Shown one piece after another: positions 17,730 through 35,002 of a DNA stretch of 64,000 nucleotides. The stretch comes from Stenotrophomonas sp. 24(2023) (GTDB lineage Bacteria; Pseudomonadota; Gammaproteobacteria; Xanthomonadales; Xanthomonadaceae). The DNA lies in the NCBI RefSeq assembly GCF_030913365.1, contig NZ_CP133160.1:1949001-2013000 (forward strand), in the 5' to 3' direction. The notes beneath the pieces are model-generated. The model saw only the letters and a list, made by a program, of their open reading frames with translations. It made no database searches and had not been told where the DNA came from. Every line of letters begins with the position of its first letter. The first letter of the stretch is position 1. The position numbers and the translations under genes are program-made.

Positions 17730-18683
17730 ATGAACCTGCAGGTACGTCAGGGATATCAGCGACATTGGGGCGTGGGTCTGCTGCTGCTGCTGGCCGTGGC
17801 CGGCTGCCGCCGTGATGGCATCGATCCGGCCACGCCGCCCGCTGAGCCGGTCGCTGCCGTACAGGCCATGGCCGAACGGCTGGCCGCCGATGATCTGATC
17901 GGCTACGCGAAGCTGTCGGTACCGCCCGCGCAGTACGCCCAGCTGCAGCAGGCCTGGACGCAGGGCCACAGCCACTGGCCGCTGACCGACCTGCCGCTGC
18001 ACGACCAGCTGTTGCCGATGCTGCAGTCGCTGCAGCGCCCCGATGCGCCCACGCAGCTGCAGCGCAGCTTCGACCGCCAGCTGGCCGGGCAGTCCAGCGC
18101 GGTGCGGCAGGCGGCCCAGTCGATGGGCGCCTTCGGCGTGCAGTACCTGCGCCACCAGCAGGGCCTGACCCCGAGCCAGCAGACCCATTACATCCAGCTG
18201 ATCGAAAGCCTGAGCCGCTGGGCACAGGCGGCGCCCCTGAGTGATCGTGCGCGGGCGCGCAGCAGCATTGCCGCTCTGGCCACGGCTGCCGGCAAGGTCG
18301 GCTTCCATGACGAGGACAGCCTGCAGGCCGCTGGCATGGAAGGCAGCCTGCAGCAGGTGGCCCCGTTCCTGCACGCGTTCAAGGCGGTACTGGCCAGCTA
18401 CGGGCTGGGCGTGGACGAGGCGTTGCGCAGCCTGCGTGGCGAGGTGCTGTCGTTGCAGGGCGACAATGCGCTGGTGCGGCTGCAGTACGAACTGGCCGGC
18501 GATACCCTGACCGTGCAGGTGCCATTGAGCCGTCGCGATGGCCACTGGTACCTGACCCGGACGCTGGCCGATACCGATGCCCTGCTGCGGCGGGCGGCCA
18601 GCGCCGAAGCTGAATCTGCCAAGGCCACCGTTCCCGACCCGGTGACCGGGGGGGACGCGCTGCCGCCGCCGGCTAAGCCATAA
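17730..18683 (+). CDS. Putative lipoprotein of unknown function, coupled to plsB
   Basis: 317 residues. A basic N-terminus, hydrophobic core and lipobox LAVAGC predict lipidation. The remainder is a helical, Gln/Ala-rich domain with no motif I recognise; near the end LVRLQYELAGDTLTVQVPLSRRDGHWYLTR looks like a beta-sheet module of the DUF4878/NTF2-like kind. The stop overlaps the plsB start (TAATG), so both are translated from one message, suggesting an envelope-lipid related role. GTCCGGGGAG lies before ATG 17730. Confidence 0.7.
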   Translation: MNLQVRQGYQRHWGVGLLLLLAVAGCRRDGIDPATPPAEPVAAVQAMAERLAADDLIGYAKLSVPPAQYAQLQQAWTQGHSHWPLTDLPLHDQLLPMLQSLQRPDAPTQLQRSFDRQLAGQSSAVRQAAQSMGAFGVQYLRHQQGLTPSQQTHYIQLIESLSRWAQAAPLSDRARARSSIAALATAAGKVGFHDEDSLQAAGMEGSLQQVAPFLHAFKAVLASYGLGVDEALRSLRGEVLSLQGDNALVRLQYELAGDTLTVQVPLSRRDGHWYLTRTLADTDALLRRAASAEAESAKATVPDPVTGGDALPPPAKP

Positions 18684-21313
18684 TGTCCACGATGTCGAAA
18701 CAGAACCCGTTGCCGTTCCCCGGCGAAGAAAATCCGATCGTGCCCGCCGATACGGCGTCGGCCACGCCTCCGACCGGCCCGGGCGCGCCCCTGCCGCCGT
18801 CGCCTGCGCGCCCGGCTGGCCGCCGCCCGCTGTGGGCGCGTCTGCTGGGCCGCCTGGTCGAGCCGTGGCTGTCGCTGAAGATCGAGCCGGAAGATCCGGG
18901 CCAGTACAACGATGGCCGTCCGGTCATCTACGTGCTGGAAGACTACGGACTGTCCAATGCCCTGATCCTGGACAAGGCCTGCCGTGAAGCGGGCCTGCCG
19001 TCGCCGCTGGTGCCGCTGGCGCCGGACCCCACCGGGCGCAGGCGCGCCTATGTGGCGCTGTCGCGGCGCAGCTCCAGCAATTCGCTGATCCCCGAGCAGC
19101 GCGGCGCCAAGACCCACTCCGATTCGCTGGCCAAGGTGCTGCAGGCGCACCGCGTGCGTGATGAGCTGGACGTGCACCTGGTGCCGGTGTCCATCTTCGT
19201 CGGCCGTGCACCGGACAAGCAGAGCGGCTGGTTCGCGGTGCTGTTCTCGGAAAACTGGGCGCTGGTCGGCCGTTTCCGCCGCCTGCTGGGCCTGCTGCTG
19301 AACGGGCGCAGCACCATCGTGCGCTTCGCCCCGCCGATCTCGCTGCGCTCGACCATCGATGAAGGCCTGGACCCGGAACGCACGGTGCGCAAGCTGCAGC
19401 GCGTGCTGCGTACCCATTTCCGCCGCATCCGCGAATCGGTGATCGGCCCGGACCTGTCCACCCGCCGCCTGCTGGTGGACCAGGTGCTGGCCGCCGAACC
19501 GGTGCGCGAGGCGATCGCCGCCCAGGCCAAGCGTGACAACTCCAAGCCGGCCGATGCCTGGAAGAAGGCACACGCCTACGCCTGGGAAATCGCCGCGGAC
19601 TATTCCAGCCCGGTGGTGCGTTCGGCCAGCTTCATGCTCAGCCACGTGTGGAACCGCATCTACGCCGGCGTGCTGGTGCACCACCTGGACAAGTTCAAGG
19701 CCGCCGCGCCGGGCCACGAAGTGGTCTACGTGCCCAGCCACCGCAGCCACATGGACTACCTGCTGCTGTCCTACCTGCTGTACGACCGTGGCATCGTGCC
19801 GCCGCACATCGTGGCCGGCATCAACCTGAACCTGCCGGTGGTCGGCACCCTGCTGCGCAAGGGCGGTGCGTTCTTCATCCGCCGCTCGATCCGCGGCAAC
19901 GCGCTGTACTCGGCCGTGCTGAGCGAATACGTCGCCCAGCTGGTGGCTGGCGGCTATTCGATCGAGTACTTCGTCGAAGGGGGCCGCTCGCGCACCGGGC
20001 GCCTGCTGCAGCCCAAGGGCGGCATGATCTCGATGACCCTGCGCGCGTTCCTGCGCCAGCCGCGCAAGCCGGTGCTGTTCCAGCCCATCTACATCGGCTA
20101 CGAGAAGCTGATGGAAGGCGGCAGCTACCTGGACGAACTGTCCGGCCGGCCGAAGGAAAAGGAATCGATCTGGCAGCTGCTGTGGGGCATCCCCAAGGTG
20201 CTCAAGCAGAACTACGGCCAGGTGGTGGTGAACTTCGGCGAGCCGATCGCGCTGAACGACGTGCTGGCCGAAAAGGCCCCCGAATGGGATGGCCAGCCGG
20301 TGTCCGAAGACGAGAAGCCGGCCTGGCTGTCCGGTGCGGTCGATACCCTGGCCGAGCGCATCCAGGTGCGCATCAACGGCGCCGCCGACGTCAACCCGAT
20401 CAACCTGCTGGCGCTGGCGCTGCTGTCCACGCCCAAGCACGCCATGGGCGAGGCCGACCTGATCGCGCAGATCGAGCTGTGCAAGACGCTGCTGCAGGAA
20501 ATGCCGTACTCGGGCCGGGTCACGGTGACCCCGCACAGCCCGGAGCGGATCATCGCCCACGCCGAGGACATCAACGTCCTGACCCGCATCAAGCACCCGC
20601 TGGGCGATGTGCTGAGCGTGAGCGGCGACACCGCCGTGCTGCTGAGCTACTTCCGCAACAACGTGCTGCACCTGTTCACCGCCTCGTCGTGGGTGGCCTG
20701 CTGCTTCCAGAACAACCGGCGCATGAGCCGCACCGGCCTGGTGCGCCTGGGCCGCACCGTCTACCCGTTCCTGCAGGCCGAGCTGTTCCTGCCGTGGAGC
20801 GAGGACGAGTTCGCCCAGCGCATCGAGCAGACCATCGACGTGTTCATCCGCGAAGGGCTGCTGCAGCAGGTCAACGACGATGACGGCGGCATGCTTGCCC
20901 GCAATACCGGGCAGACCGACGAGGTGTTCCGCCTGCGCGCGATCGGCCACTCGCTGCAGCAGGCCTTCGAGCGGTACTACATCGCCATTTCGGTGCTGGT
21001 GAAGAACGGCCCGGGCACGCTGGGCGCTGCCGAACTGGAAAGCCTGTGCCAGCAGGCCGCACAGCGCCTGAGCCTGCTCTACGCGCCGGCCGCCCCGGAG
21101 TTCTTCGACAAGGCCCTGTTCCGTGGCTTCATCCAGAAGCTGCGTGAGCTGCGCCTGGTCTGGCCGGATGAGAACAGCAAGCTGGTGTTCGATGATCGCC
21201 TGGACAGCTGGGCCAAGGACGCCAAGTTCATCCTCGGCCGCGAGCTGCGCCACACCATCGAACGGGTCAGCCCGGAAGCGGCCAAGCCGGACGAGGCCGC
21301 GCCGCAGGATTGA
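18683..21313 (+). CDS. plsB: Glycerol-3-phosphate 1-O-acyltransferase
   Basis: 876 residues, slightly longer than E. coli PlsB. The acyltransferase blocks are in order: I VPSHRSHMDYLLLSYLL (catalytic H-x4-D), II GGAFFIRRS, III EYFVEGGRSRTGRLLQPKGG, IV PVLFQPIYIGYEKL. It transfers acyl groups from acyl-ACP/CoA to position 1 of glycerol-3-phosphate at the inner membrane, the first step of phospholipid synthesis. The N-terminus has a Pro-rich ~40-residue extension. ATG overlaps the upstream lipoprotein stop. Confidence 0.96.
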   Translation: MSTMSKQNPLPFPGEENPIVPADTASATPPTGPGAPLPPSPARPAGRRPLWARLLGRLVEPWLSLKIEPEDPGQYNDGRPVIYVLEDYGLSNALILDKACREAGLPSPLVPLAPDPTGRRRAYVALSRRSSSNSLIPEQRGAKTHSDSLAKVLQAHRVRDELDVHLVPVSIFVGRAPDKQSGWFAVLFSENWALVGRFRRLLGLLLNGRSTIVRFAPPISLRSTIDEGLDPERTVRKLQRVLRTHFRRIRESVIGPDLSTRRLLVDQVLAAEPVREAIAAQAKRDNSKPADAWKKAHAYAWEIAADYSSPVVRSASFMLSHVWNRIYAGVLVHHLDKFKAAAPGHEVVYVPSHRSHMDYLLLSYLLYDRGIVPPHIVAGINLNLPVVGTLLRKGGAFFIRRSIRGNALYSAVLSEYVAQLVAGGYSIEYFVEGGRSRTGRLLQPKGGMISMTLRAFLRQPRKPVLFQPIYIGYEKLMEGGSYLDELSGRPKEKESIWQLLWGIPKVLKQNYGQVVVNFGEPIALNDVLAEKAPEWDGQPVSEDEKPAWLSGAVDTLAERIQVRINGAADVNPINLLALALLSTPKHAMGEADLIAQIELCKTLLQEMPYSGRVTVTPHSPERIIAHAEDINVLTRIKHPLGDVLSVSGDTAVLLSYFRNNVLHLFTASSWVACCFQNNRRMSRTGLVRLGRTVYPFLQAELFLPWSEDEFAQRIEQTIDVFIREGLLQQVNDDDGGMLARNTGQTDEVFRLRAIGHSLQQAFERYYIAISVLVKNGPGTLGAAELESLCQQAAQRLSLLYAPAAPEFFDKALFRGFIQKLRELRLVWPDENSKLVFDDRLDSWAKDAKFILGRELRHTIERVSPEAAKPDEAAPQD

Positions 21314-21356
21314 CGGCACGCCGGGCCCGGCCCGGCGCTGCCGCAACAGGTGGGTA

Positions 21357-21560
21357 TCAGGCCGGTTCGTCGGGAATCTGCAGGCTTTCCAGCTTGGTGA
21401 TGCAGTCCTTCAGCTGCAACTTGCGCCGCTTCAGGCGCTTGGCTTCCAGCTCGTCCTCGCCGTTGGCGGCCATGCCTGCGATGCGCGCGTCCAGCGCACG
21501 GTGTTCGGCGCGCAGGGTGGCCAGGCGGTCGGTGATCTCGGCGGGCGAATAGGTCTCCAC
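21357..21560 (-). CDS. YdcH/DUF465 family small protein
   Basis: 67 residues, almost all helical: DRLATLRAEHRALDARI, then the family signature LEAKRLKRRKLQLKDCI. Function unknown; members are short helical hairpins. GTG 21560 is chosen, with CGGAG five bases before it. The gene lies between plsB and ttcA on the opposite strand, with a GC-rich hairpin (CGCCGGGCCC, 21319-21337) on the plsB side. Confidence 0.8.
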   Translation of the reverse strand: METYSPAEITDRLATLRAEHRALDARIAGMAANGEDELEAKRLKRRKLQLKDCITKLESLQIPDEPA

Positions 21561-21648
21561 AGGCTCCGAGCATACACAGCGATGATGACCGCCGGGAGAG
21601 GGCAGCCGTGACCCGGCCCCGGCGGCGCCGAGCCGGTAGAATGGGGTG

Positions 21649-22569
21649 ATGAGCGCCGTGATCTCCCTGCCTGACCCCCTTCCGCGGTCCCGCCGCGACC
21701 CCCGCGTGGCCGAACGTGAACAGCAGAAGCTGGCCAAGCGCCTGCGCCGCCAGGTCGGCCAGGCCATCGCCGACTACGGCATGATTGAGGCCGGCGACAA
21801 GGTCATGGTCTGCCTGTCCGGCGGCAAGGACAGCTACACCCTGCTGGACATCCTGCTGCAGCTGCAGAAGAAGGCACCGGTGCCGTTCGAGCTGGTGGCG
21901 GTGAACCTGGACCAGAAGCAGCCGGGCTTCCCCGAGCACGTGCTGCCGGCATACCTGGCCGAGCTGGGCGTGCCGTACCACATCATCGAGCAGGACACCT
22001 ATTCGGTTGTCAGCCGGGTCATCCCGGAAGGCAAGACCATGTGTTCGCTGTGCTCGCGCCTGCGCCGCGGCTCGCTGTACAGCTACGCCGAAGCGCACGG
22101 CTTCACCAAGATCGCGCTGGGCCACCACCGCGATGACATGGTGGCCACCTTCTTCATGAACCTGTTCCACCACGCCAAGCTGTCGGGCATGCCGCCCAAG
22201 CTGCGCAGCGACGACGGCAAGCACGTGGTGATCCGCCCGCTGGCCTACGTGCACGAAAGCGACATCATCGACTACGCCCAGGCGCGTGATTTCCCGATCA
22301 TTCCCTGCAACCTGTGCGGCAGCCAGGAAAACCTGCAGCGCCGCCAGGTCGGGCTGATGCTCAAGCAGTGGGAAAAAGACCACCCGGGCCGCATCGAGCA
22401 GATCGCCCGGGCGATGGGCGACATCCGCCCCTCGCAGCTGGCCGATCCCACCCTGTTCGACTTCATGGCGCTGGGCCGTCGTGATGACGCACCGCTGCCC
22501 GACGCCCACGCCTGGCTGGCCGGTTCCCCGGCCGACGCCGATACCGACCCCGGGACGCCCGCCGCGTAA
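21649..22569 (+). CDS. ttcA: tRNA 2-thiocytidine biosynthesis protein TtcA
   Basis: 306 residues. PP-loop [10 protein letters not shown] binds ATP; CSLC (in [12 protein letters not shown]) and the CNLC pair (in [10 protein letters not shown]) serve Fe-S binding and sulfur transfer. [16 protein letters not shown] is a strong family block. It thiolates C32 of several tRNAs. The start ATG 21649 follows GGGGTG. The C-terminal ~25 residues are low-complexity and variable in the family. Confidence 0.96.
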   Translation: MSAVISLPDPLPRSRRDPRVAEREQQKLAKRLRRQVGQAIADYGMIEAGDKVMVCLSGGKDSYTLLDILLQLQKKAPVPFELVAVNLDQKQPGFPEHVLPAYLAELGVPYHIIEQDTYSVVSRVIPEGKTMCSLCSRLRRGSLYSYAEAHGFTKIALGHHRDDMVATFFMNLFHHAKLSGMPPKLRSDDGKHVVIRPLAYVHESDIIDYAQARDFPIIPCNLCGSQENLQRRQVGLMLKQWEKDHPGRIEQIARAMGDIRPSQLADPTLFDFMALGRRDDAPLPDAHAWLAGSPADADTDPGTPAA

Positions 22570-22607
22570 CCCCGGGCGCCCTTCCTCTTCCTGCCTTCCG
22601 GAATTCC

Positions 22608-23513
22608 ATGTTCTTTCGCAACCTGACGTTCTTCCGTTTCCCGACCAGCACCGATTTTTCCGAAGTGGACACCCTGCTGCCGCATGCCGTGCTCAAGCCG
22701 GTGGGCGCACTGGAAATGAATTCGCGCGGCTTCATCTCCCCGTTCGGCCGTGAAGAGAAGGAAACCCTCTCCCACCGCATCGCCGAGCACCTGTGGCTGA
22801 CCGTGGGCGGGGAGGACAAGATCCTGCCGGCGGCGGTGGTCAACGACCTGCTCGAGCGCAAGCTGGAGGAGATCGAGGAGAAGGAAGGCCGCCGCCCCGG
22901 TGGCCGCGAGCGCAAGCGCATGAAGGATGACCTGCTGCACGAGCTGCTGCCGCGCGCCTTCGTGAAGTCCTCGCGCAACGACGCCTTCATCGACCTGCAG
23001 CACGGCTACGTGGCGGTGGATACCTCCAGCCGCAAGACCGGCGAATACTTCATGTCCGACATCCGCGGCCTGCTGGGCAGCTTCCCGGCCATGCCGCTCA
23101 ATGCCGAAGTCGCGCCGCGCTCGATCCTGACCGGCTGGATTGCCGGCGAGCCCCTGCCCACCGGCCTGAGCCTGGGCGAAGAGTGCGAGATGAAGGACCC
23201 GGTGGAAGGCGGCGCGGTGGTCAAGTGCCAGCACCAGGAACTGCGCTGCGACGAGATCGACAAGCACCTCGATGCCGGCAAGCAGGTGACCAAGCTCGCC
23301 CTGGTGTTCGAGGACAACCTGTCCTTCGTCATCGGCGACGACCTGATCGTGCGCAAGCTGAAGTTCCTCGACGGCGCGCTGGACCAGCTGGAGCATGCCG
23401 ACGAGGACGGCCGCCGCGCCGAGTTCGACGCCCGCTTCGCCCTGCAGAGTGCGGAAATCCGCCGCCTGTTCCTGCTGCTGGAAGAGGCCTTCAAGCTCAG
23501 CAAGGCTGACTGA
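22608..23513 (+). CDS. rdgC: Recombination-associated protein RdgC
   Basis: 301 residues, standard length, starting MFFRNLTFFRF. RdgC forms a dimeric ring around duplex DNA, binds without sequence preference and restrains RecA loading. Family blocks FISPFGREEKE, KILPAAVVND and AFIDLQHGYVAVDTSS are clear. It follows ttcA by 38 bases. Confidence 0.96.
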   Translation: MFFRNLTFFRFPTSTDFSEVDTLLPHAVLKPVGALEMNSRGFISPFGREEKETLSHRIAEHLWLTVGGEDKILPAAVVNDLLERKLEEIEEKEGRRPGGRERKRMKDDLLHELLPRAFVKSSRNDAFIDLQHGYVAVDTSSRKTGEYFMSDIRGLLGSFPAMPLNAEVAPRSILTGWIAGEPLPTGLSLGEECEMKDPVEGGAVVKCQHQELRCDEIDKHLDAGKQVTKLALVFEDNLSFVIGDDLIVRKLKFLDGALDQLEHADEDGRRAEFDARFALQSAEIRRLFLLLEEAFKLSKAD

Positions 23514-23572
23514 ACAGGCAACCGGCCGGCCGCCGGTCATCCAGCGGCCGGCAGCAGCGCTATGCTTGATCC

Positions 23573-24364
23573 ATGAGCCGCCTGTTGCGCCGCCTGATCG
23601 CCCCGACCCCGCCCGCCACCGTGCAGCGCGACACCGTCCGCCTGCGCCTGGGGGAGGCCGAGATCGAGGTGCTGCGCGTGCGCGACCCGCGGGCGCGGCG
23701 GATCAAGCTGAGCGTGGATGAGCGTGGCGCACGGCTGACCCTGCCGCCACGGGCCAGCCTGGTCATGGGCGAACGGTTCCTGGAACAGCACCGCGACTGG
23801 CTGGCCACGCAGCTGCACCACTACCAGTCCCATGAACTGCCCGCCGCGCTGGTGCCGGGGGAACCGGGCCTGCTGCCGCTGCGCGGCGAACTGCTGCCGC
23901 TGCGCTGGCAGGAAGGGCGGTTCGCACGCCTGCAGGTCGATGCGGACGGGGCGTGCCTGCAGTGGCCGGCCCGTGCTGGTGATGCCACCCTGCGCCGCCT
24001 GCTGCGCGAATTCTATGAAGCGCAGACCCGGGCGGACATCGGGCAATGGCTGCCGCGCTATCTGCCCGGCCTGCCGCGTGCGCCCAGCCGCATCCGCCTG
24101 AAGGTGATGTCCTCGCAATGGGGTTCGCTGGCGCCCGATGGCAGCATGGCGCTGGATCTGGCCCTGGTGCTGGGCCGCCCGGCGGCGTTCGAGTACGTGC
24201 TGGTGCACGAGCTGTGCCACCTGCTGCAGGCCAACCACTCGCCGGCGTTCTGGCACGAGGTGGAGCAGCGCTTCCCCGACTGGCGGGCACAGCGTGATTA
24301 CTTCCAGGCCGAAGGTCGGCGCCTGAAGGCTACATTGCGGCAGCTGCTGCGGCCCGCAAGCTGA
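23573..24364 (+). CDS. YgjP-like zinc metallopeptidase (DUF45)
   Basis: 263 residues. The C-terminal half carries VLVHELCHLLQANHSPAFW, an HExxH zincin motif followed by a third His, plus SQWGSLAPDGSMALDLAL just before, the standard YgjP/WLM layout. The N-terminal third is basic and beta-rich (IKLSVDERGARLTLPP). No signal peptide, so cytosolic. In other bacteria the family is often found near restriction or DNA-repair genes; here it follows rdgC on the same strand by 59 bases. Substrate unknown. Confidence 0.85.
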   Translation: MSRLLRRLIAPTPPATVQRDTVRLRLGEAEIEVLRVRDPRARRIKLSVDERGARLTLPPRASLVMGERFLEQHRDWLATQLHHYQSHELPAALVPGEPGLLPLRGELLPLRWQEGRFARLQVDADGACLQWPARAGDATLRRLLREFYEAQTRADIGQWLPRYLPGLPRAPSRIRLKVMSSQWGSLAPDGSMALDLALVLGRPAAFEYVLVHELCHLLQANHSPAFWHEVEQRFPDWRAQRDYFQAEGRRLKATLRQLLRPAS

Positions 24365-24419
24365 CAGCGCCGGCGGCCTTGGCCGCACCTGCCTGGCTGC
24401 AACCGGCCGGCGGCAGGCG

Positions 24420-25289
24420 TTACCCCTGTGCGCGCCTGGCGGCGGCAGTAGCCCAGCGTGCGGCCACGCGCGGGGCGGTGATGCACACCGCCTGGTCGGT
24501 CACGGTGGTCACCGCGCGCTCCAGCAGCTGGATATCCGCTTCATGCTGGCGGGCCACATGCGGGTCTTCGAAAAAGATCGCGCGTTGGCAGCGGCCTTCC
24601 AGCACCCGGTCGGCAATCTGCGCATCGCCCCCCATCGGGCCGCTCTGGTAGCGCGTCACCCACGGCGTGTCGCTGGGCCAGCCACGGCTCCAGGCCAGTT
24701 CGTTCAGGCGTTGGCCGGTGGTGCCGGTGGCCACGCGTTCGCCGAAGCGGGCCAGCACGTCGAAGTGCTCGTCAGCGAATGCCAGCATGGCCGGCTTCAT
24801 CGCATCGTGGGCGATCAGCGCCAGCGTCTGCCCGGCAAAGGCATGCAGGTCATCGGCACCGGCATCGGCGGGCAGGCCGGCGTGGATGCGTTCGTTTTCC
24901 ACCCAGTCGCGTGCGCTGGCCACGGTCGAAATGAAGGGCTTGCCATGGATCACGCACTGCCGCTTGAGTGCGGTGGCTTCCGGGAACACCGATGAGGGAT
25001 CGACCGGATCGATCAGGTACACCGCACCGTCGAGCGTGCGCTCTGCGCCCATGCCGACCACCTCGGCGACAAGTTTCATCAGCCCGCCCTGGCGGCCATA
25101 CGGGTAGCGCAGCAGCACGGTGCGATCGTCCAGGAACCCCTGGCGTTCGATCGCATCGAAGGTACGGCCGACCACGTGCAGGCTGACCTGCAGTTCCCGC
25201 AGCCCCTTGCCGCTGGCACGCAGCCAGCGGAACAGCGCGGCGGTGCCGTCATGGTGGTGCAGGCGGTTGGCGGCCAGGCCGATGAGCAT
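24420..25289 (-). CDS. mgsA: Methylglyoxal synthase with a degenerate duplicated N-terminal MGS domain
   Basis: 289 residues, about twice the usual ~150. Residues ~155-280 are a full MGS domain: ALIAHDAMK, substrate loop ATGTTG, SGPMGGD with the catalytic Asp222, and FFEDPHVARQHEADIQLLERA. It turns DHAP into methylglyoxal and phosphate, a bypass of lower glycolysis. Residues 1-~130 align with the same fold: IGLAANRLH, HVVGRTFDAI, YGRQGGLMKLVAEVV and YLIDPVDPSS followed by ALKRQCVIHGKPFISTVASA. In this copy the catalytic GGD reads GGL, so it is probably non-catalytic and regulatory. Divergent from the sensor kinase gene. Confidence 0.88.
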   Translation of the reverse strand: MLIGLAANRLHHHDGTAALFRWLRASGKGLRELQVSLHVVGRTFDAIERQGFLDDRTVLLRYPYGRQGGLMKLVAEVVGMGAERTLDGAVYLIDPVDPSSVFPEATALKRQCVIHGKPFISTVASARDWVENERIHAGLPADAGADDLHAFAGQTLALIAHDAMKPAMLAFADEHFDVLARFGERVATGTTGQRLNELAWSRGWPSDTPWVTRYQSGPMGGDAQIADRVLEGRCQRAIFFEDPHVARQHEADIQLLERAVTTVTDQAVCITAPRVAARWATAAARRAQG

Positions 25290-25454
25290 CGTCGTTTCCA
25301 GGCAGGGCAGGAGCGCGCAGTGTACGGCGTGGCGGCCTGCTGCCGCAGCTTTACAACAATCCTCATTGTGTTGCGATGCCGGTCCGCTAGCGTGGGGCTG
25401 CCGTCCGCTGCACCAGCGCGGGCGGGAACCGGCGCATCAGAAGGAGTCCGCGGC

Positions 25455-34139
<8,685 letters not shown>

Positions 34140-34461
34140 CTCTGCCTCGATGCGGGTTGAATGAGCGGAGACACTCACGCCCGCTCATCGAGCACGCCAT
34201 GCACATCGAAATGAGACGCGCCGTGCATCGCACGGCCCTTCGGCAAGGCCCCTGGCACACGTCCCCATGACGCCGTGCGCGTTGCCCGGGCAGCCTGCCA
34301 GCACTGCGTCGCGCGCCTGCCTGGCCGCGCGCCCTGCACCTTCGCGTTCATCCCGCTGCACACGCCGTGCTCTCCTGGAGCGCATCGTGAGGCCACCGGA
34401 TGCCTCGACTAGATCACAGTTGCTGCAACGCCGCAACACACGGTTGCACGCGCAACCAACA
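34140..34461 (-). other. gltB upstream region, no gene seen
   Basis: About 320 bases between gltB and the inhibitor gene. No credible coding frame. A small palindrome GGTTGCACGCGCAACC (34442-34457) and a neighbouring GTTGC/GCAAC repeat lie at the far end and could be regulator sites. I cannot place a convincing sigma-70 or sigma-54 promoter, although the gltBD promoter must be here. Confidence 0.5.
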
Positions 34462-34483
34462 CGCCGGCAACCCCTTGCCGGCG
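34462..34483 (-). terminator. Hairpin 3' of the I78 inhibitor gene
   Basis: Perfect 9-bp stem CGCCGGCAA / TTGCCGGCG with a 4-base loop, 14 bases past the stop of the gene at 34497. On the plus strand it is followed by CGGGGTTTT and on the minus strand by TGTTGGTTG, so it may stop transcription in either direction. Confidence 0.5.
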
Positions 34484-34496
34484 CGGGGTTTTCCGG

Positions 34497-34886
34497 TCAG
34501 CCGCAGCGCACGCCGGTGACCACGTTCTTCTCGTCCACTTCCACGTTCAGGCGTTCGCCGAGGAACTCCATCGTGGTGACATCGGTGGGGTGCAGCACGC
34601 GCAGCTGCCGGGCCCCGGCATCGTCCTGGGCCTGCTTGCCGACGGCGTCGGTGTAGGCCTGGCCGACCAGGCTCTGCACCTGGCTGGCATCGCAGGTGCC
34701 GGCCGGCGGTGCTTCGGTGGCCTTGCCCGCATCATCGGCCGGTGCCTTGGCGGCTTCGGCGGCCTGTTGTGCCTTGGCGGTGGCGGCGTCCTGTTCATCC
34801 AGCGGCGGTGCGCCGCAGGCAGACAGCGCCAGCACGGCCGGCAGCATCAGGGCGGTGAGGAAACGGGCACGGATCGGGGTGGACAT
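34497..34886 (-). CDS. I78-family peptidase inhibitor lipoprotein
   Basis: 129 residues. Lipobox LALSAC, an Ala/Lys-rich linker, then an I78 domain: CDASQVQSLVGQAYTDAV, a GARQLRVLHPTDVTTMEFL block (R-x4-P), ERLNVEVDE and a C-terminal CG. The two Cys of the domain should form the conserved disulfide. I78 proteins are small potato-inhibitor-like folds that block serine proteases such as subtilisin-like enzymes. ATG 34886 follows CCGGAG. One of three such genes in the window. Confidence 0.8.
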   Translation of the reverse strand: MSTPIRARFLTALMLPAVLALSACGAPPLDEQDAATAKAQQAAEAAKAPADDAGKATEAPPAGTCDASQVQSLVGQAYTDAVGKQAQDDAGARQLRVLHPTDVTTMEFLGERLNVEVDEKNVVTGVRCG

Positions 34887-35002
34887 CGGAACTCCGGATG
34901 GGACAGGACGGACAAACCCCGAGCATAGCCGCTGCACCCTCATCACGTGTTTGTGTTGTGTTATCGACGCGGCGATGGCACCGCGCCGCCGACACTGTGG
35001 CC

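Noticed and set aside
18398..21346. Minus-strand open frame of about 980 codons opposite plsB
   Set aside because: Antisense to a clear, conserved enzyme gene; composition is that of a codon-bias shadow.
25176..25454. N-terminal extension of the hybrid kinase frame
   Set aside because: GTG 25455 has AAGGAG at the right distance and directly begins the signal peptide; the upstream part overlaps the divergent mgsA start region.
34140..34500. Search for a riboswitch or sigma-54 site in front of gltB
   Set aside because: No GG-N10-GC element at a proper place and no aptamer-like fold that I can recognise; left as unassigned leader.
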